In this document: piece by piece, positions 12,620 to 20,985 of the stretch
How the letters are laid out: every line of letters begins with the position of its first letter
How positions within the stretch are numbered: the first letter of the stretch is position 1
Assembly: GCF_017654505.1 (NCBI RefSeq)
Contig: NC_054537.1
Location: forward strand, 74,041,618 to 74,105,617
Source of the DNA: Polyodon spathula
Taxonomy: Eukaryota > Chordata > Actinopteri > Acipenseriformes > Polyodontidae
Length of the DNA: 64,000 bases
Direction: 5' to 3'
The notes under the pieces: model-generated
Told to the model about the DNA's origin: nothing
Databases searched by the model: none
The model's input: only the letters and a program-made list of their open reading frames with translations
Made by a program: the position numbers and the translations under genes

Positions 12620-12860
12620 CCGACATCGATTAACTCGGCTACACCATCCCGGCTTCGACCTTGCTTGTCTTCGGCGCCAACTACAGGTCGGCACTGACTG
12701 AGCTCCTTATTGGCATCGACCTCGGCACCGAGTGACTCGGCAATGACTGCTCGGCATCAACAGCACTCTCCCTGACGTGAACTCGGCACCGACTATGCTG
12801 CACCAACCGTGCTTTCTCGGTGCTGACGCCAATACACTCGGCACCGATCCCGCCTGTGCT
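12620..12860 (+). repeat. Degenerate CTCGGCACCGA array in DIRS leader
   Basis: Variants of CTCGGCACCGA recur roughly every 20-50 bases (CGGCACTGA, CTCGGCAATGA, CTCGGTGCTGA, CTCGGCACCGAT). It lies between the left inverted repeat and the gag fragment. In some frames it reads as repeated Ser/Arg/His-rich peptide. It may be old leader tandem repeats or degenerate low-complexity coding sequence. Confidence 0.6.
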
Positions 12861-12862
12861 AA

Positions 12863-13127
12863 TTGAAGCTCAGCACCGCCACCCGCGCCATTTCAGTGCG
12901 CTCCACAGGGTCATCAGCTGATTTCTACCAGTGTGACCAGTGTCCGACGAAGCTTCCCAGGCAGGACGACCATTCATACTGTGCCAGATGCTTGGGGCCA
13001 GACCACACGGTCAAGGCACTGGCGGGCGAGCTGGACTGCTCTCCATGCAGAAAGTTCTCAAAACAAACTAAACGCAGGAGAGCAGCCCTCCCCCCAGCGG
13101 AGTCTCTCTCCTCGGGTCAGGGGTGAA
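12863..13127 (+). pseudogene. DIRS gag-like zinc-finger fragment
   Basis: The frame encodes about 87 residues with CDQCPTKLPRQDDHSYCARC, then LGPDHTVKAL and CSPCRKF. The spacing C-x2-C, D-x-H, C-x2-CLG-x2-H, then C-x2-C matches the cysteine/histidine block near the N-terminus of ORF1 (gag) in vertebrate DIRS elements. The frame stops at 13125-13127, far shorter than a full gag, and the next recognisable sequence belongs to the recombinase. The large internal deletion must lie between about 13130 and 13320. The first Met (12863) is only the first ATG of the open stretch; similarity starts some 20 residues later. Confidence 0.65.
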
Positions 13128-13317
13128 TGAGATCGGTGGTCCAGGGTCTTTCACAAAGGTCCTCTAGGACCCCTCCCGCTACGTGACCACGGAGCTCCCC
13201 CATACCCCTGGGTCACCCTCCCCTTCAACACCACCGGTATGCGTTCCTTCTGCTACCGCTATTACCCCTGACACTAGAGAGGATCACGGTGGAGAGGGCA
13301 CAGGTTTTGCTAGTTGC

Positions 13318-13488
13318 ACCCAGATGGCAAATTCTTGGGCTTTCCTTCATGGCGACTCCTTGGATGAGCTTTGCAATGCTGCTACATGGATAGGTAGTCA
13401 GATATTTGTGTGTTTTTACTGCCTTGATGTTGCAAACCGAGCGAGGCCCTCTCTGGGCTCTAGGGTGTTGCAGACGGCATGCCCTTAA
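13318..13488 (+). pseudogene. DIRS tyrosine recombinase, C-terminal end
   Basis: The frame reads MANSWAFLHGDSLDELCNAATWIGSQIF, here described in two parts: a SWAFLHG segment, then SLDELCNAATW, then FYCLDVANR and LGSRVLQ before the stop at 13486-13488. In DIRS recombinases the final helix carries the catalytic Tyr in an F-x-x-FY-x-x-DV context, and here the Tyr of FYCLDV is kept. The upstream Arg and HxxR catalytic residues are not present, so only the last 50-60 residues survive. The stop lies about 75 bases before the internal complementary region, as in full elements. Confidence 0.65.
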
Positions 13489-13562
13489 GTGAGGGCTCTG
13501 AGGCTATCGCCGCAAGGCTGTACTGTCGGTAATCTGGAGCCATGACAGCATTAATACAGCTT

Positions 13563-13638
13563 CCCATTCGGTAATGGTTGTCATTCGTCAACGTTGCCAT
13601 AACCCTGGTTCCCTGAAAAATAATGACAACCATTACCC
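13563..13638. repeat. DIRS internal complementary region
   Basis: Two adjoining parts. 13563-13586 is the reverse complement of the outer left repeat (about 12134-12158). 13598-13638 is the reverse complement of the outer end of the right repeat (about 13805-13845, sharing CCATAACCCTGGTTCCCTGA). A composite of the two outer ends beside the right repeat is the defining internal complementary region of DIRS-type elements. Confidence 0.75.
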
Positions 13639-13666
13639 TTTGAGGTCGTATCCCCAGCTGACCTCT

Positions 13667-13845
13667 AAAAATGGTGATCTACTGTGAGGATGACCCTCTT
13701 CAGCAGGAGGTGGGAGGGACTTCTTCCTCACAGCAGGGCCCAGATAGGGCAGCTTTTTTTATATATGCTCAGTGATTGAGGGTCAGAGATGGCTCTTCTC
13801 ATTCGGTAATGGTTGTCATTCTTTTTCAGGGAACCAGGGTTATGG
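13667..13845 (-). repeat. DIRS-like right inverted terminal repeat
   Basis: Reverse complement of the left repeat at 12122-12293, ending near CAGGGAACCAGGGTTATGG. It keeps the outermost bases better than the left copy. Confidence 0.85.
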
Positions 13846-14282
13846 TAATAACCTAACGTTATGTGTTTTGTTTATTATTTCATATTTTTAATTATAAACT
13901 TGAAAGGCTGTAATTATAAACCAACAGACTGTTATCCTTTCCAATAACCAACAATGTGCACCACTTACTGTATCAATACAGTAGAAGAGGCAGGACATAC
14001 ATCGTTGAAGGTATTCTCCATTTCAGTTGAAGGTCTTGTGAGTTTATCCAATGGGAAAGTCAAATATCTGCCCCCTAGTTTTGCAGCTGTCCAATCATTA
14101 GTGAGCAAAAGTGGGACATAAATATGCTAGGGTGCATGATGTAACAATATTTGAATTTCGCTCGATATAGAGACCATTATTGAGAATTATATTAAGAACT
14201 TCAAAGTAATATTTTGAATTGCTTTTTACAAATTGAAAAAATAAATCAGACAACAGAGACATCATAGTCGATTTGGTTACAA
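13846..14282. other. No gene seen
   Basis: AT-rich sequence between the DIRS-like element and a SINE. Only a candidate CTCF-like site (14068-14081) stands out. Confidence 0.5.
14068..14081 (-). promoter_or_regulatory. CTCF-like motif
   Basis: The minus strand reads AAACTAGGGGGCAG, which matches the ACTAGGGGGCAG form of the vertebrate CTCF core at 12 of 14 positions. Binding is not shown by sequence alone. Confidence 0.3.
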
Positions 14283-14518
14283 ATCCATTATCAAGTGTGG
14301 TCCAATAGTTAAACCAGAAGGTCCCCAGTTCAAATCCCAGCTGACTCATTGTGTGACCCTGGGCAAGTCACTTAAACTCCTTGTGCTCTGCCTTTCAGGT
14401 GAGATGTTGTTGTAAGTGACTCAACAACCGATGCATAGTTCACATACCCTAGTCTTGTATCTTGTAAAGCACTTTGTAAGGGTGGTCCACTATGAAAGGT
14501 GCTATATAAAAATTAAAG

Positions 14519-14571
<53 letters not shown>
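14283..14571 (+). mobile_element. tRNA-derived SINE (family 1, copy 1) with ATT tail
   Basis: The head has an A-box-like TGGTCCAATAGTTAAAC and a B-box-like CAGTTCAAATCCCAGC, giving an internal RNA polymerase III promoter. The body ends with a LINE-type tail (CTTGTAAAGCACTTTGTAAG, then GAAAGGTGCTATATAAA) followed by (ATT)n at 14520-14571. A second copy lies inverted at 27137-27425. It appears inserted directly upstream of the hAT remnant that starts at 14574. It is non-coding and depends on a partner LINE. Confidence 0.8.
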
Positions 14572-14573
14572 AG

Positions 14574-15010
14574 CAATCTAGGATATCTAACAAAGTCACA
14601 ACAAAAACATGAGCGTTCCCAAAGTCACTTGCGAAACACTGTAACATTCAGAACTTTTGGGCAAACATGGATTGATGGTCAACTGGGCGATCAGAAGTGT
14701 AGGGATACAATACATCACAATGAGCAAGTAAGAAAACATTGTGAGGTTCTTAAATGCTTGATTGATTCTGTTGTTTACCTTGTCAAGCAAGAACTGGCAT
14801 TCAGAGAGCACGATGAAGACACCAATTCCTCAAATAGAGGTAATTATGTGGAATTACTTTCTCTGATTTCTGACTACGACAGCATATTAAGCAATCACTT
14901 GTCAACAGCCACAGTATTCTTGTGTACCTCTAACAAGTTTCAGAACGAATAAAAGCAGAAGTACAGGAAGCCAATTACGAAGTTGTAATGGTAGATTAAG
15001 ACAATGGAAA
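14574..15010 (+). pseudogene. hAT transposase fragment, ZMYM1/DUF4371-like
   Basis: From just after the SINE tail the frame reads QKHERSQSHLRNTVTFRTFG, then RDTIHHNEQVRKHCEVLKCL, then VVYLVKQELAFREHDEDTNS and LSLISDYDSILSNHLSTA, stopping at 14950-14952. This is the N-terminal half of the DUF4371 domain found in hAT-derived ZMYM1-like proteins. A frame change then adds IKAEVQEANYEVVMVD, which continues the family up to the region of the first catalytic Asp. The rest of the transposase and the BED/TTF finger are missing. It is a dead fragment; the SINE tail marks its left edge, and the LINE insertion follows at 15179. Confidence 0.75.
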
Positions 15011-15367
15011 CTCAGTGTTGTATTTTCAGGTATCTATCCCGAAAGAAAGGTTGTTCTGTGAAAATCTGTTACATGTGTTAAAAATAATAATAAAATGCTT
15101 TTAAAAAGACCAGTTTCCCATTGAGCTTTTTAGGTTTTTTAGATTCTATTGATTTTTTAGTATTACTATTAGATAGCTCCCCCTACCCCCGGCTCTCCGG
15201 TCCTGCTGATCGAACCAAAGGCCCGAGCCCCCCCTCGGCCCGCCCTCGAGAACAACCTGAGCAGGATCTCGCAGTTCTCCTCGACCCCCTTGCCATCGGC
15301 GTCGAGGAGGACCCTGTAAGCGATGACGCTCCACACCCTCCATTTCCCCGCCCTCGTCTCCCGCTGA

Positions 15368-15892
15368 GACACCGCTTGGCGGGAGACCCTCCGACCGCCG
15401 GAGGGCGTCGGTCCCCAGTGGGAGGCCCTGTACTCCCCGCTGGTCTCCAGGGGAGCTGGGGACCTGGGATGGAGGATCCTGCACGGAGCGCTTGCATCGG
15501 GAGAGATCCTGCGTCACTTTACCGACTCGGACGCCACATGTCCTTTCTGCGGTCAGTCCGAGTCGGTGGCTCACATTTATTTTCTCTGCACCAGGCTGCA
15601 GCCGTTCTTCCTGCTTTTGAAGAACCTTCTGCTGCAGTTCTGGCTGCATTTCTCCCCCACCCTCCTCATCTTTGGGCACCCTGTTCGTGGCTCCAACAAA
15701 AAGAGAGACCTCCTCGTCAATCTGCTCCTGGCTCTTGCTAAACTGGCCATTTACAAGACCAGGAAGAGTAAGATGAGCGGGGAAGGTCTCTTTGACTGCG
15801 GGGCCATGTTCAGGGCCCTCGTCCGGTCAAGGATTAATTTAGAGTACGCCCACGCGGAGTCTGCTGGCGACATGGCATTGTTTGTCGACTAG
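15368..15892 (+). pseudogene. LINE ORF2 C-terminus with zf-RVT
   Basis: About 174 codons after an in-frame stop at 15365-15367, ending at the natural stop 15890-15892. In order: ETLRPPEGVGPQWEALYSPL, DLGWRILHGALASG (the WRILHG block typical of Tx1-group LINEs), then a zinc knuckle CPFCGQSESVAHIYFLC (C-x2-C-x7-H-x4-C), then FGHPVRGSNKKRDLLVNLLL, LAKLAIYKTRKSKM and a C-terminal FRALVRSRINLE segment. This follows the reverse transcriptase and helps bind RNA or target DNA. The upstream stop and the missing RT make it non-functional. The GC-rich antisense and +1 frames here are longer but are shadows. Confidence 0.85.
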
Positions 15893-16002
15893 TGGACTCT
15901 AGGGGGCGTGCTCTGTACCACCTCCCCTTTTGTTCTAAATATTTAATTTGCAGTCCTTTTTTGACCGGTTTTCTTTTTATTAGTTAAAAGCCCATTCCTT
16001 TT

Positions 16003-16066
16003 AGCATCCTCAAGTTGAGGATGCTAATGAGAATTCTTTTCTCCAGCCGTCATTTGACGGCTGGAG
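16003..16066 (+). other. Paired hairpins in LINE 3' UTR
   Basis: Hairpin 1 is 16003-16025 (AGCATCCTCAA pairing with TTGAGGATGCT). Hairpin 2 is 16041-16066 (CTCCAGCCGTCA pairing with TGACGGCTGGAG). Both stems recur in the other copy (19453-19476 and 19411-19438) with different loops. They may be the RNA structure recognised by the LINE reverse transcriptase; that role is inferred. Confidence 0.75.
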
Positions 16067-16139
16067 TAGTCCTCTACACTGGACAGTCCAACGATGGGCT
16101 TTTAAATAGGACTATTAGATAGCTGCTATAAAATCGTTA

Positions 16140-16230
16140 CCTTTATTTTAAAATGTGCCAGACTAATCTACTGATTAGTCAACTAATGCCCATAGATTAA
16201 CCAATCAAAAATTGTAATCAAGTGACAGCC

Positions 16231-16234
<4 letters not shown>
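16140..16234. mobile_element. Possible hAT-type MITE fragment
   Basis: Contains ACTAATCTACTGATTAGTCAACTAATG and ends in GTGACAGCCCTAA beside an AT tract. I associate this style of sequence with non-autonomous hAT elements in fishes. Only one end is visible. Confidence 0.3.

Positions 16235-16297
<63 letters not shown>
16235..16297. repeat. (TA)n microsatellite
   Basis: About 31 TA dinucleotides following the GACAGCCCTAA sequence. Confidence 0.95.
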
Positions 16298-16301
<4 letters not shown>

Positions 16302-17724
16302 GACAGATTAGTTCTCCCAATAGATCGCTTGCAGGAACATTCACTTTTTACAAAACCTTGGAAGTTAAATATCGGCAATCAAATGACAATGAAATATTGT
16401 TCATTTTTTAAAGGATAGACTTGCTGTCACTTCTAAAAGACAGAATTTTCTTTTTTTAAATACAGTACATTTAATTAACTTTTCAAAGTGTGAACTGATG
16501 AGAATCTCTCAGCTCTGTGGATTGTGTGGAATTCTAAACAAAGTTGCAATTTCAATGACCAATATCAGAAATATAAAGCTTCCTCTTTCAAAGGAGGAGA
16601 ATGCTCATTATTGTCACTGGTGTAGTTATGAAACTAGGACCTAAAAAGCAATATAACCTGATGCCTATAATAAGGTTTCGCTGGGGTACTTACATGGTCA
16701 CCTGAATTATGCATGGCCATTGTGCTCAAATATCATAAATCGATGCATGAATACCCTCCAAATCCTTTTCTTGTCCAAAAGAACTATTTATATAGTTCAT
16801 GATCCCTGGAAAGACAATTAGTCATATTTGTACGCCAAAATTAATTGAGAGTGAGATGCGGGAGTCTGAAAGAGAGAACAAAGAATGCTTTTTGTCAGTT
16901 CTTCCAAGTGACAGCGATAATTAGATATATGAAATTGAAATTCCTCAGCAGGGGGTTCTGTTGACAACGCATTTTCCTTTTGATTCTATTCTCTTATTCT
17001 TTTGTGCTGTCATTTACGGTAATTTGTTATTCAGCTCTTAGCATTAAAAGCAAAGCCTTCCCGTGTTCCAGGGCTAGATAATGTCAGCATGGACACTGTC
17101 AGGACTGTTAGATATGAATTGCATTGTATTTAATAACTGTGTTTATGCTGGCCCTGAAAGTGGGAGTGAAATTTGTGCTTGTGTCTTTGCAAACCTACTT
17201 TTTCACCTTGTTCAGACTTTATGTTAGTTATTTATTAAGGCAGGGGCACAGAACTGATAAATAAAAGAGAAGCTTTATTGCCTACTTGTTTGGAAGTTAA
17301 AACAGAGAAAGGACTGCCTGGTAATGTATTCTGTGAAGGTTTTTTAGGCTTGTTTTCAAGTTTGTTTCAACCTTTTTGTATTGCTATTTTGGATATCTTC
17401 AGGTGTAGCCTAGAATGTGTTGTGGTACTTAAAAAAAAACCCAATGTGTTCTTATGTGTGTGGGGGGGGGGGGGGGGATATTGTGAATTCATAACTATGT
17501 GACACAAAGATGATTTTAGAAAATACCATCAAGTATCCTTGTAATCTGTCACCTTACTTTTAGAAATGTATAATTAAAAAATAGATCATTGTGGTTGTCT
17601 CTATAGTTTTTAGAGAGATAGTGTGATTCCTACAACAGGGATGCAGACGAGACACCTGTACTTATGTCACCCTTACATTTTTCATTTTAACTGCTCATAC
17701 AAATGTAACCCTATTGGTATATTC
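16298..17724. other. Unannotated non-coding DNA
   Basis: No coding similarity seen. A run of about 16 G lies at 17462-17477. The stretch from about 16490 to 17230 lacks simple repeats and recognisable mobile elements, so it is a reasonable place to look for conserved non-coding sequence. Confidence 0.5.
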
Positions 17725-18352
17725 CAGAGGTGGCTAAACTGCAGCTCATGAGCTGCATGCCAAGCAAGTGCGGTTCCCGGTGAAGTGACACACACTTTGC
17801 GGCTCTATCTGAAGAAAGAATAATAAACAAAAACAAAAAGAGAAAACGTAAAAATAAGCATAACAAGTTTATTATTTTTGTTTTCAGTATTATTTTATTC
17901 TTTCTTCTCTCCCCTTCTTTCTCTTCAGTTTCTTTGAGCCTGCATATTCTCTACACATTTCGTCACTTGATGACCTTCGACACCGTACGCTGGCGCATGT
18001 GTATTTCGATCACCTTGAGTGAAAGCCGAGTGTGCAGTTGAAAGTGAATTTCACAGTTTTTAATTAAGTGCTCATTTGTTTTGTGGAGACAATGGCACTG
18101 AGCAAAGCATCCTTGAGTAATAAATGAAAGCATGAGGCTTAAGCCAGACTGGGTGAAAGTGTTTGTTTTTACTAAAAACAGTGTTAAACCTCTGTGTCTC
18201 ATCTGCAACAAATCACTTACACACTATAGTTTATACAAGATGAGCAACCTCAAATGTCATTGTGAAACAAATAACACATTTCCATCTGAACATTCTCTTG
18301 GATTAGACTTGAGGAGAAATAAGCTAGCCTCTTTAAAAGCACACCTTTAAAG
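17725..18352 (+). mobile_element. hAT element, 5' end (Charlie/ZBED5-like)
   Basis: Begins CAGAGGTGGCTAAACTGC, the CAG-x-GGT-x-x-x-x-AA-C style of hAT terminal inverted repeat, followed by GC-richer sequence and then a coding remnant with a BED-type finger. The 3' part and the opposite terminus are missing. Confidence 0.65.
18092..18350 (+). pseudogene. hAT transposase N-terminus with BED-like finger
   Basis: After an ATG-initiated MALSKASLSNK segment with a stop and one frame slip, the frame at 18132-18350 reads PDWVKVFVFTKNSVKPLCLI, CNKSLTHYSLYKMSNLKCHC, then LGLDLRRNKLASLKAHL. The pattern W-x4-5-F-x8-CLICN, then N-L-x-x-H, then a basic LR-x-x-KLASLK is the BED-finger start of ZBED5/EPM2AIP1/GTF2IRD2-type hAT transposases. 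The second finger histidine appears replaced (NNTF where TKH is usual), so the finger is damaged. No catalytic domain remains. Confidence 0.65.
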
Positions 18353-19171
18353 TTCTGAGCTGAATTTGTTTTTTAAACTCTTGGAAAAGCGTTGATCGTG
18401 AAACCAGATCACTTTTGCTTTTTCTCCCGTAACTTGATTGAGACAATGATTCTGTTTCATTGATAATGTAAAAAAAAAAAAAAAAAAGCAGCAGCTTCCT
18501 TTTTTTTTTTATTCAAAACCGAACACAGTGCTTCTTGCGACTATTTCTTTTGTTTACGTGGGAATTTAATAGCAAATCTGTGTTTATTGTCATAATTTAG
18601 CAGGAGTTAATTTACACTTGGAAAAGGATGGTTTTAATTAATGTAAGACTATAACTCACCTTGAAACAGAAATTTAACAGACTGCGGCTGTGAGGCAGAA
18701 GATACAGAGACTACCTGGATAATTCAATATTTGTAGTTCTGGAAATATTTTCAACTTTTATATACTTGTGGTTATGAATGAGATTTGTTCACTTGTTTAA
18801 ACAATTTGTAACCGGAACACACTGCCAATGACATAACAGGAAGGGGTGCATGGATGCATAAAGTACAGTGGCAATGAGGTGAATTAATAGGCGAAAAGAT
18901 AAGTCTATGGCAGTAATAAATATCTACAATTTTGGCTTAGGCGACGTGATCGTGAAAACTACATGACTGAAAACATGCATGTATTCTCTCTCTCTCTCTA
19001 TTAAACACACACACACACACATACCTACATACATACACACACAGTATTCCATTGGTTTGCATATAATGTTCCTGCCGATATTTTCTGAAAACAAGATCTG
19101 ACAGCCCCACATGGCACCTTTTAACTTTTAAACGAAAAATGTACAGAATTCTTAAAAACTGCTTCTATAAT
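18353..19171. other. No gene seen; short TC and CA tracts
   Basis: Contains A and T runs at 18470-18510, a (TC)n tract near 18985-18999 and a (CA)n tract near 19005-19042. No coding similarity was found. Confidence 0.5.
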
Positions 19172-19363
19172 CATGATTCATTTATTATTAATAGTGTTTT
19201 CATTAAATTATACCAAATCATGTTTTTTTTTTTTTTTATTTACAATGAATGAACTGTGTCCAAATAAATGCTTATAAAGTCAGCAAAAACATGTTTTCCC
19301 TTTATTGTAAATAAAAACATGATTTAGTTTAATTACAATACTATTAATAATAAACAAATCATG
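19172..19363. mobile_element. Palindromic MITE-like element
   Basis: Arms at 19172-19250 and 19301-19363 are imperfect reverse complements, starting CATGATT...TTTATTATTAATAGT and ending ACTATTAATAATAAA...AATCATG. The left arm carries an expanded T run. No coding sequence. LINE copy 2 begins immediately beyond its right end. Confidence 0.65.
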
Positions 19364-19378
19364 CAGCACGGTCCTAGT

Positions 19379-19728
19379 CCTATTTAAATGCCTAAATAGG
19401 CAAACGTCACCTCCAGCCGTCATTTACGACGGCTGGAGAAAAAATACAAATTAGCATCCTCTTAATTGAGGATGCTAAATAGTTAGGCATTTAACTAATT
19501 CAACGAAAACCGGTCAAAAAGTCTGCAAATTAAATGTTCAAAACAAAAGGGGAGGTGGTACAGAGCACGCCCCCTAGAGTCCACTAGTCGACAAACAATG
19601 CCATGTCGCCAGCAGACTCCGCGTGGGCGTGCTCTAAATTAATCCTAGAACGGACGAGGGCCCTGAACATGGCTCCGCAGTCAAAGAGACCTTCCCCGCT
19701 CATCTTCTGCTTCCTGGTCTTGCAAATG
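19379..19728 (-). mobile_element. 5'-truncated Tx1/L1-type LINE, copy 2, 16-bp TSD
   Basis: Flanked by GCAGCACGGTCCTAGT at 19363-19378 and 19729-19744. On the minus strand it contains about 50 C-terminal codons of ORF2 (KTRKQKMSGEG, FRALVRSRINLE, DMALFVD, stop) and then the 3' UTR with both hairpins. It is collinear with the 3' third of copy 1 at 15179-16110 and about 85-90 percent alike by eye. Strong 5' truncation with a perfect duplication is the signature of target-primed reverse transcription. Confidence 0.9.
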
Positions 19729-19744
19729 GCAGCACGGTCCTAGT

Positions 19745-20347
19745 AGCAGTTGTTATTCTGTAAATATTTAATCTAATCATTCAAAAGAGCAATATGGGGC
19801 TTGCTTTCAAAAGATATCGCCACGGACATGAATGGAAAACCTAACGTGATCGAGATCATTGACATGAACATGAAAATAATTGACATTATTTTTTATTTCC
19901 ATGTGGCTGCTGCTCGCTGTTGGGAGAGCCGCCACACTATACGGTAGTAGTTTCCATAACAATGCATTATGCTTCCATTCATTTTTCTTGATTAATGAGT
20001 TCCCCTTAGCTAGTCGTTGAGACAGGAAGTGATGTAGGTGACCTGCAACAATTAAGCTTTTTAATGAGAAATGTGTTCATTAACGACCTCATCGATTCAA
20101 TTTCAAAGCATTAACAGATTGATTTAATGAACACATTTTGTTTGAAAATCACTTGCTACTAAAGCTCTAGTTACTACACCACGAGCTTGATACAATAACA
20201 CTGTTTTTTGAAAATTCTGCCCATTGTCTTAACATCTGAATACAGTTGTACTGATTGTCTTAATCCGTTTTGATACTAGTTAACCATTTCAATTTCACAA
20301 CATATCAAAGATACTGAAACAGCGCATTTATAGTCATAGATGCATTG
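19745..20347. other. No gene seen
   Basis: No recognisable element or coding similarity. Confidence 0.5.
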
Positions 20348-20577
20348 GGCCATATTTTCAAAGCGTTACCTCCAGTGTTTAATTAACTCCTATTTTTTTG
20401 GAAACCTCATGTAAATGTTTGAAAATGAAAAACTAACACTGTAAATGTGCTTTAGAGAACTTGGATTATATTACTTAATCAGTTGATTCTAGTTTTGTAA
20501 AATTAACAGACATTATGCCGCTTTCAAAAAATAGGAGTTAATTAAAGACTGGAGGAAACAATTTGAAAATATGGCCT
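20348..20577. mobile_element. MITE with ~53-bp terminal inverted repeats
   Basis: The left end GGGCCATATTTTCAAA...TTTAATTAACTCCTATTTTTT matches the reverse complement of the right end (20524-20576). The 4-base ATTG occurs on both sides (20344-20347 and 20578-20581) and may be the target duplication. The interior of about 125 bases is non-coding, so it would be mobilised by another element's transposase. Confidence 0.75.
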
Positions 20578-20854
20578 ATTGCTACTTAATGTGATTTTAT
20601 TCCCTACCCTCCATTAGCTCTTTTAAACAAAATAAATTCTAATGAGTACGAAAGATAATACAAAAGATCAAATCAGTTGAGATAATTGAAACAAAATAAT
20701 AATAAAAAAAAAAACATTTTACACTGTATTTCAAGATTTTAAGATTCTTTCAAACAAAAAATAAAATTGTTTTCTGCATATGTGTATTTGAATTTCCTAA
20801 AAAGAGGTGGTGGGGCTGGGGGGTAATGAAACAAAACCTAATCAGCACAATGAG

Positions 20855-20980
20855 CATCTGAGGTGACCTGTAATAAACAAATCTTCCTGTGCACATCGTC
20901 TGAGGTGATCTGTAATAACCGAATCTTCCTGTGCGCATCATCTGAGGTGACCTGTAATAAACAAATCTTCTCTTGCGCAT
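20855..20980. repeat. 42-bp minisatellite, three units
   Basis: Units start at 20855, 20897 and 20939 with CATCTGAGGTGACCTGTAAT-type sequence. The length is a multiple of three, so the minus strand shows a repeated 14-residue peptide, but nothing else supports coding. Confidence 0.85.
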
Positions 20981-20985
20981 AATCT

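Larger units (their letters stand above)
12122..13845 (+). mobile_element. Internally deleted DIRS-like YR retrotransposon
   Basis: About 1.7 kb, whereas full elements of this class are usually 5-6 kb. Ends are inverted repeats of about 170 bases (12122-12293 and 13667-13845). Inside, from left to right, come a GC-rich leader, a gag-like zinc-finger fragment, the C-terminus of a tyrosine recombinase, and an internal complementary region just before the right repeat. That order is the DIRS layout, in which the inverted repeats and internal complementary region allow a circular DNA intermediate. Reverse transcriptase, RNase H and most of the recombinase are gone. There is no evident target-site duplication, as expected for recombinase-mediated integration. 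GC content is well above the flanks. Confidence 0.8.
15179..16110 (+). mobile_element. 5'-truncated Tx1/L1-type LINE, copy 1, 14-bp TSD
   Basis: Flanked by the direct repeat ACTATTAGATAGCT at 15165-15178 and 16111-16124, so the ends are exact to a few bases. It holds the last part of ORF2 followed by a 3' UTR of about 215 bases with two hairpins (16003-16025 and 16041-16066). There is no poly-A tail; the element ends in CTTTTAAATAGG. A shorter copy of the same family lies inverted at 19379-19728. GC content is high and falls abruptly at both duplications. Confidence 0.9.

Noticed and set aside
15121..15741. 206-codon open frame plus long minus-strand frames (15146-15679, 15183-15497)
   Set aside because: They are GC-rich shadows of the LINE ORF2 C-terminus; only the frame of 15368-15892 carries family motifs such as WRILHG and the zinc knuckle.
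20750..20980. 76-codon frame with repeated YYRSPQ peptide
   Set aside because: Product of the 42-bp minisatellite; no other coding evidence.
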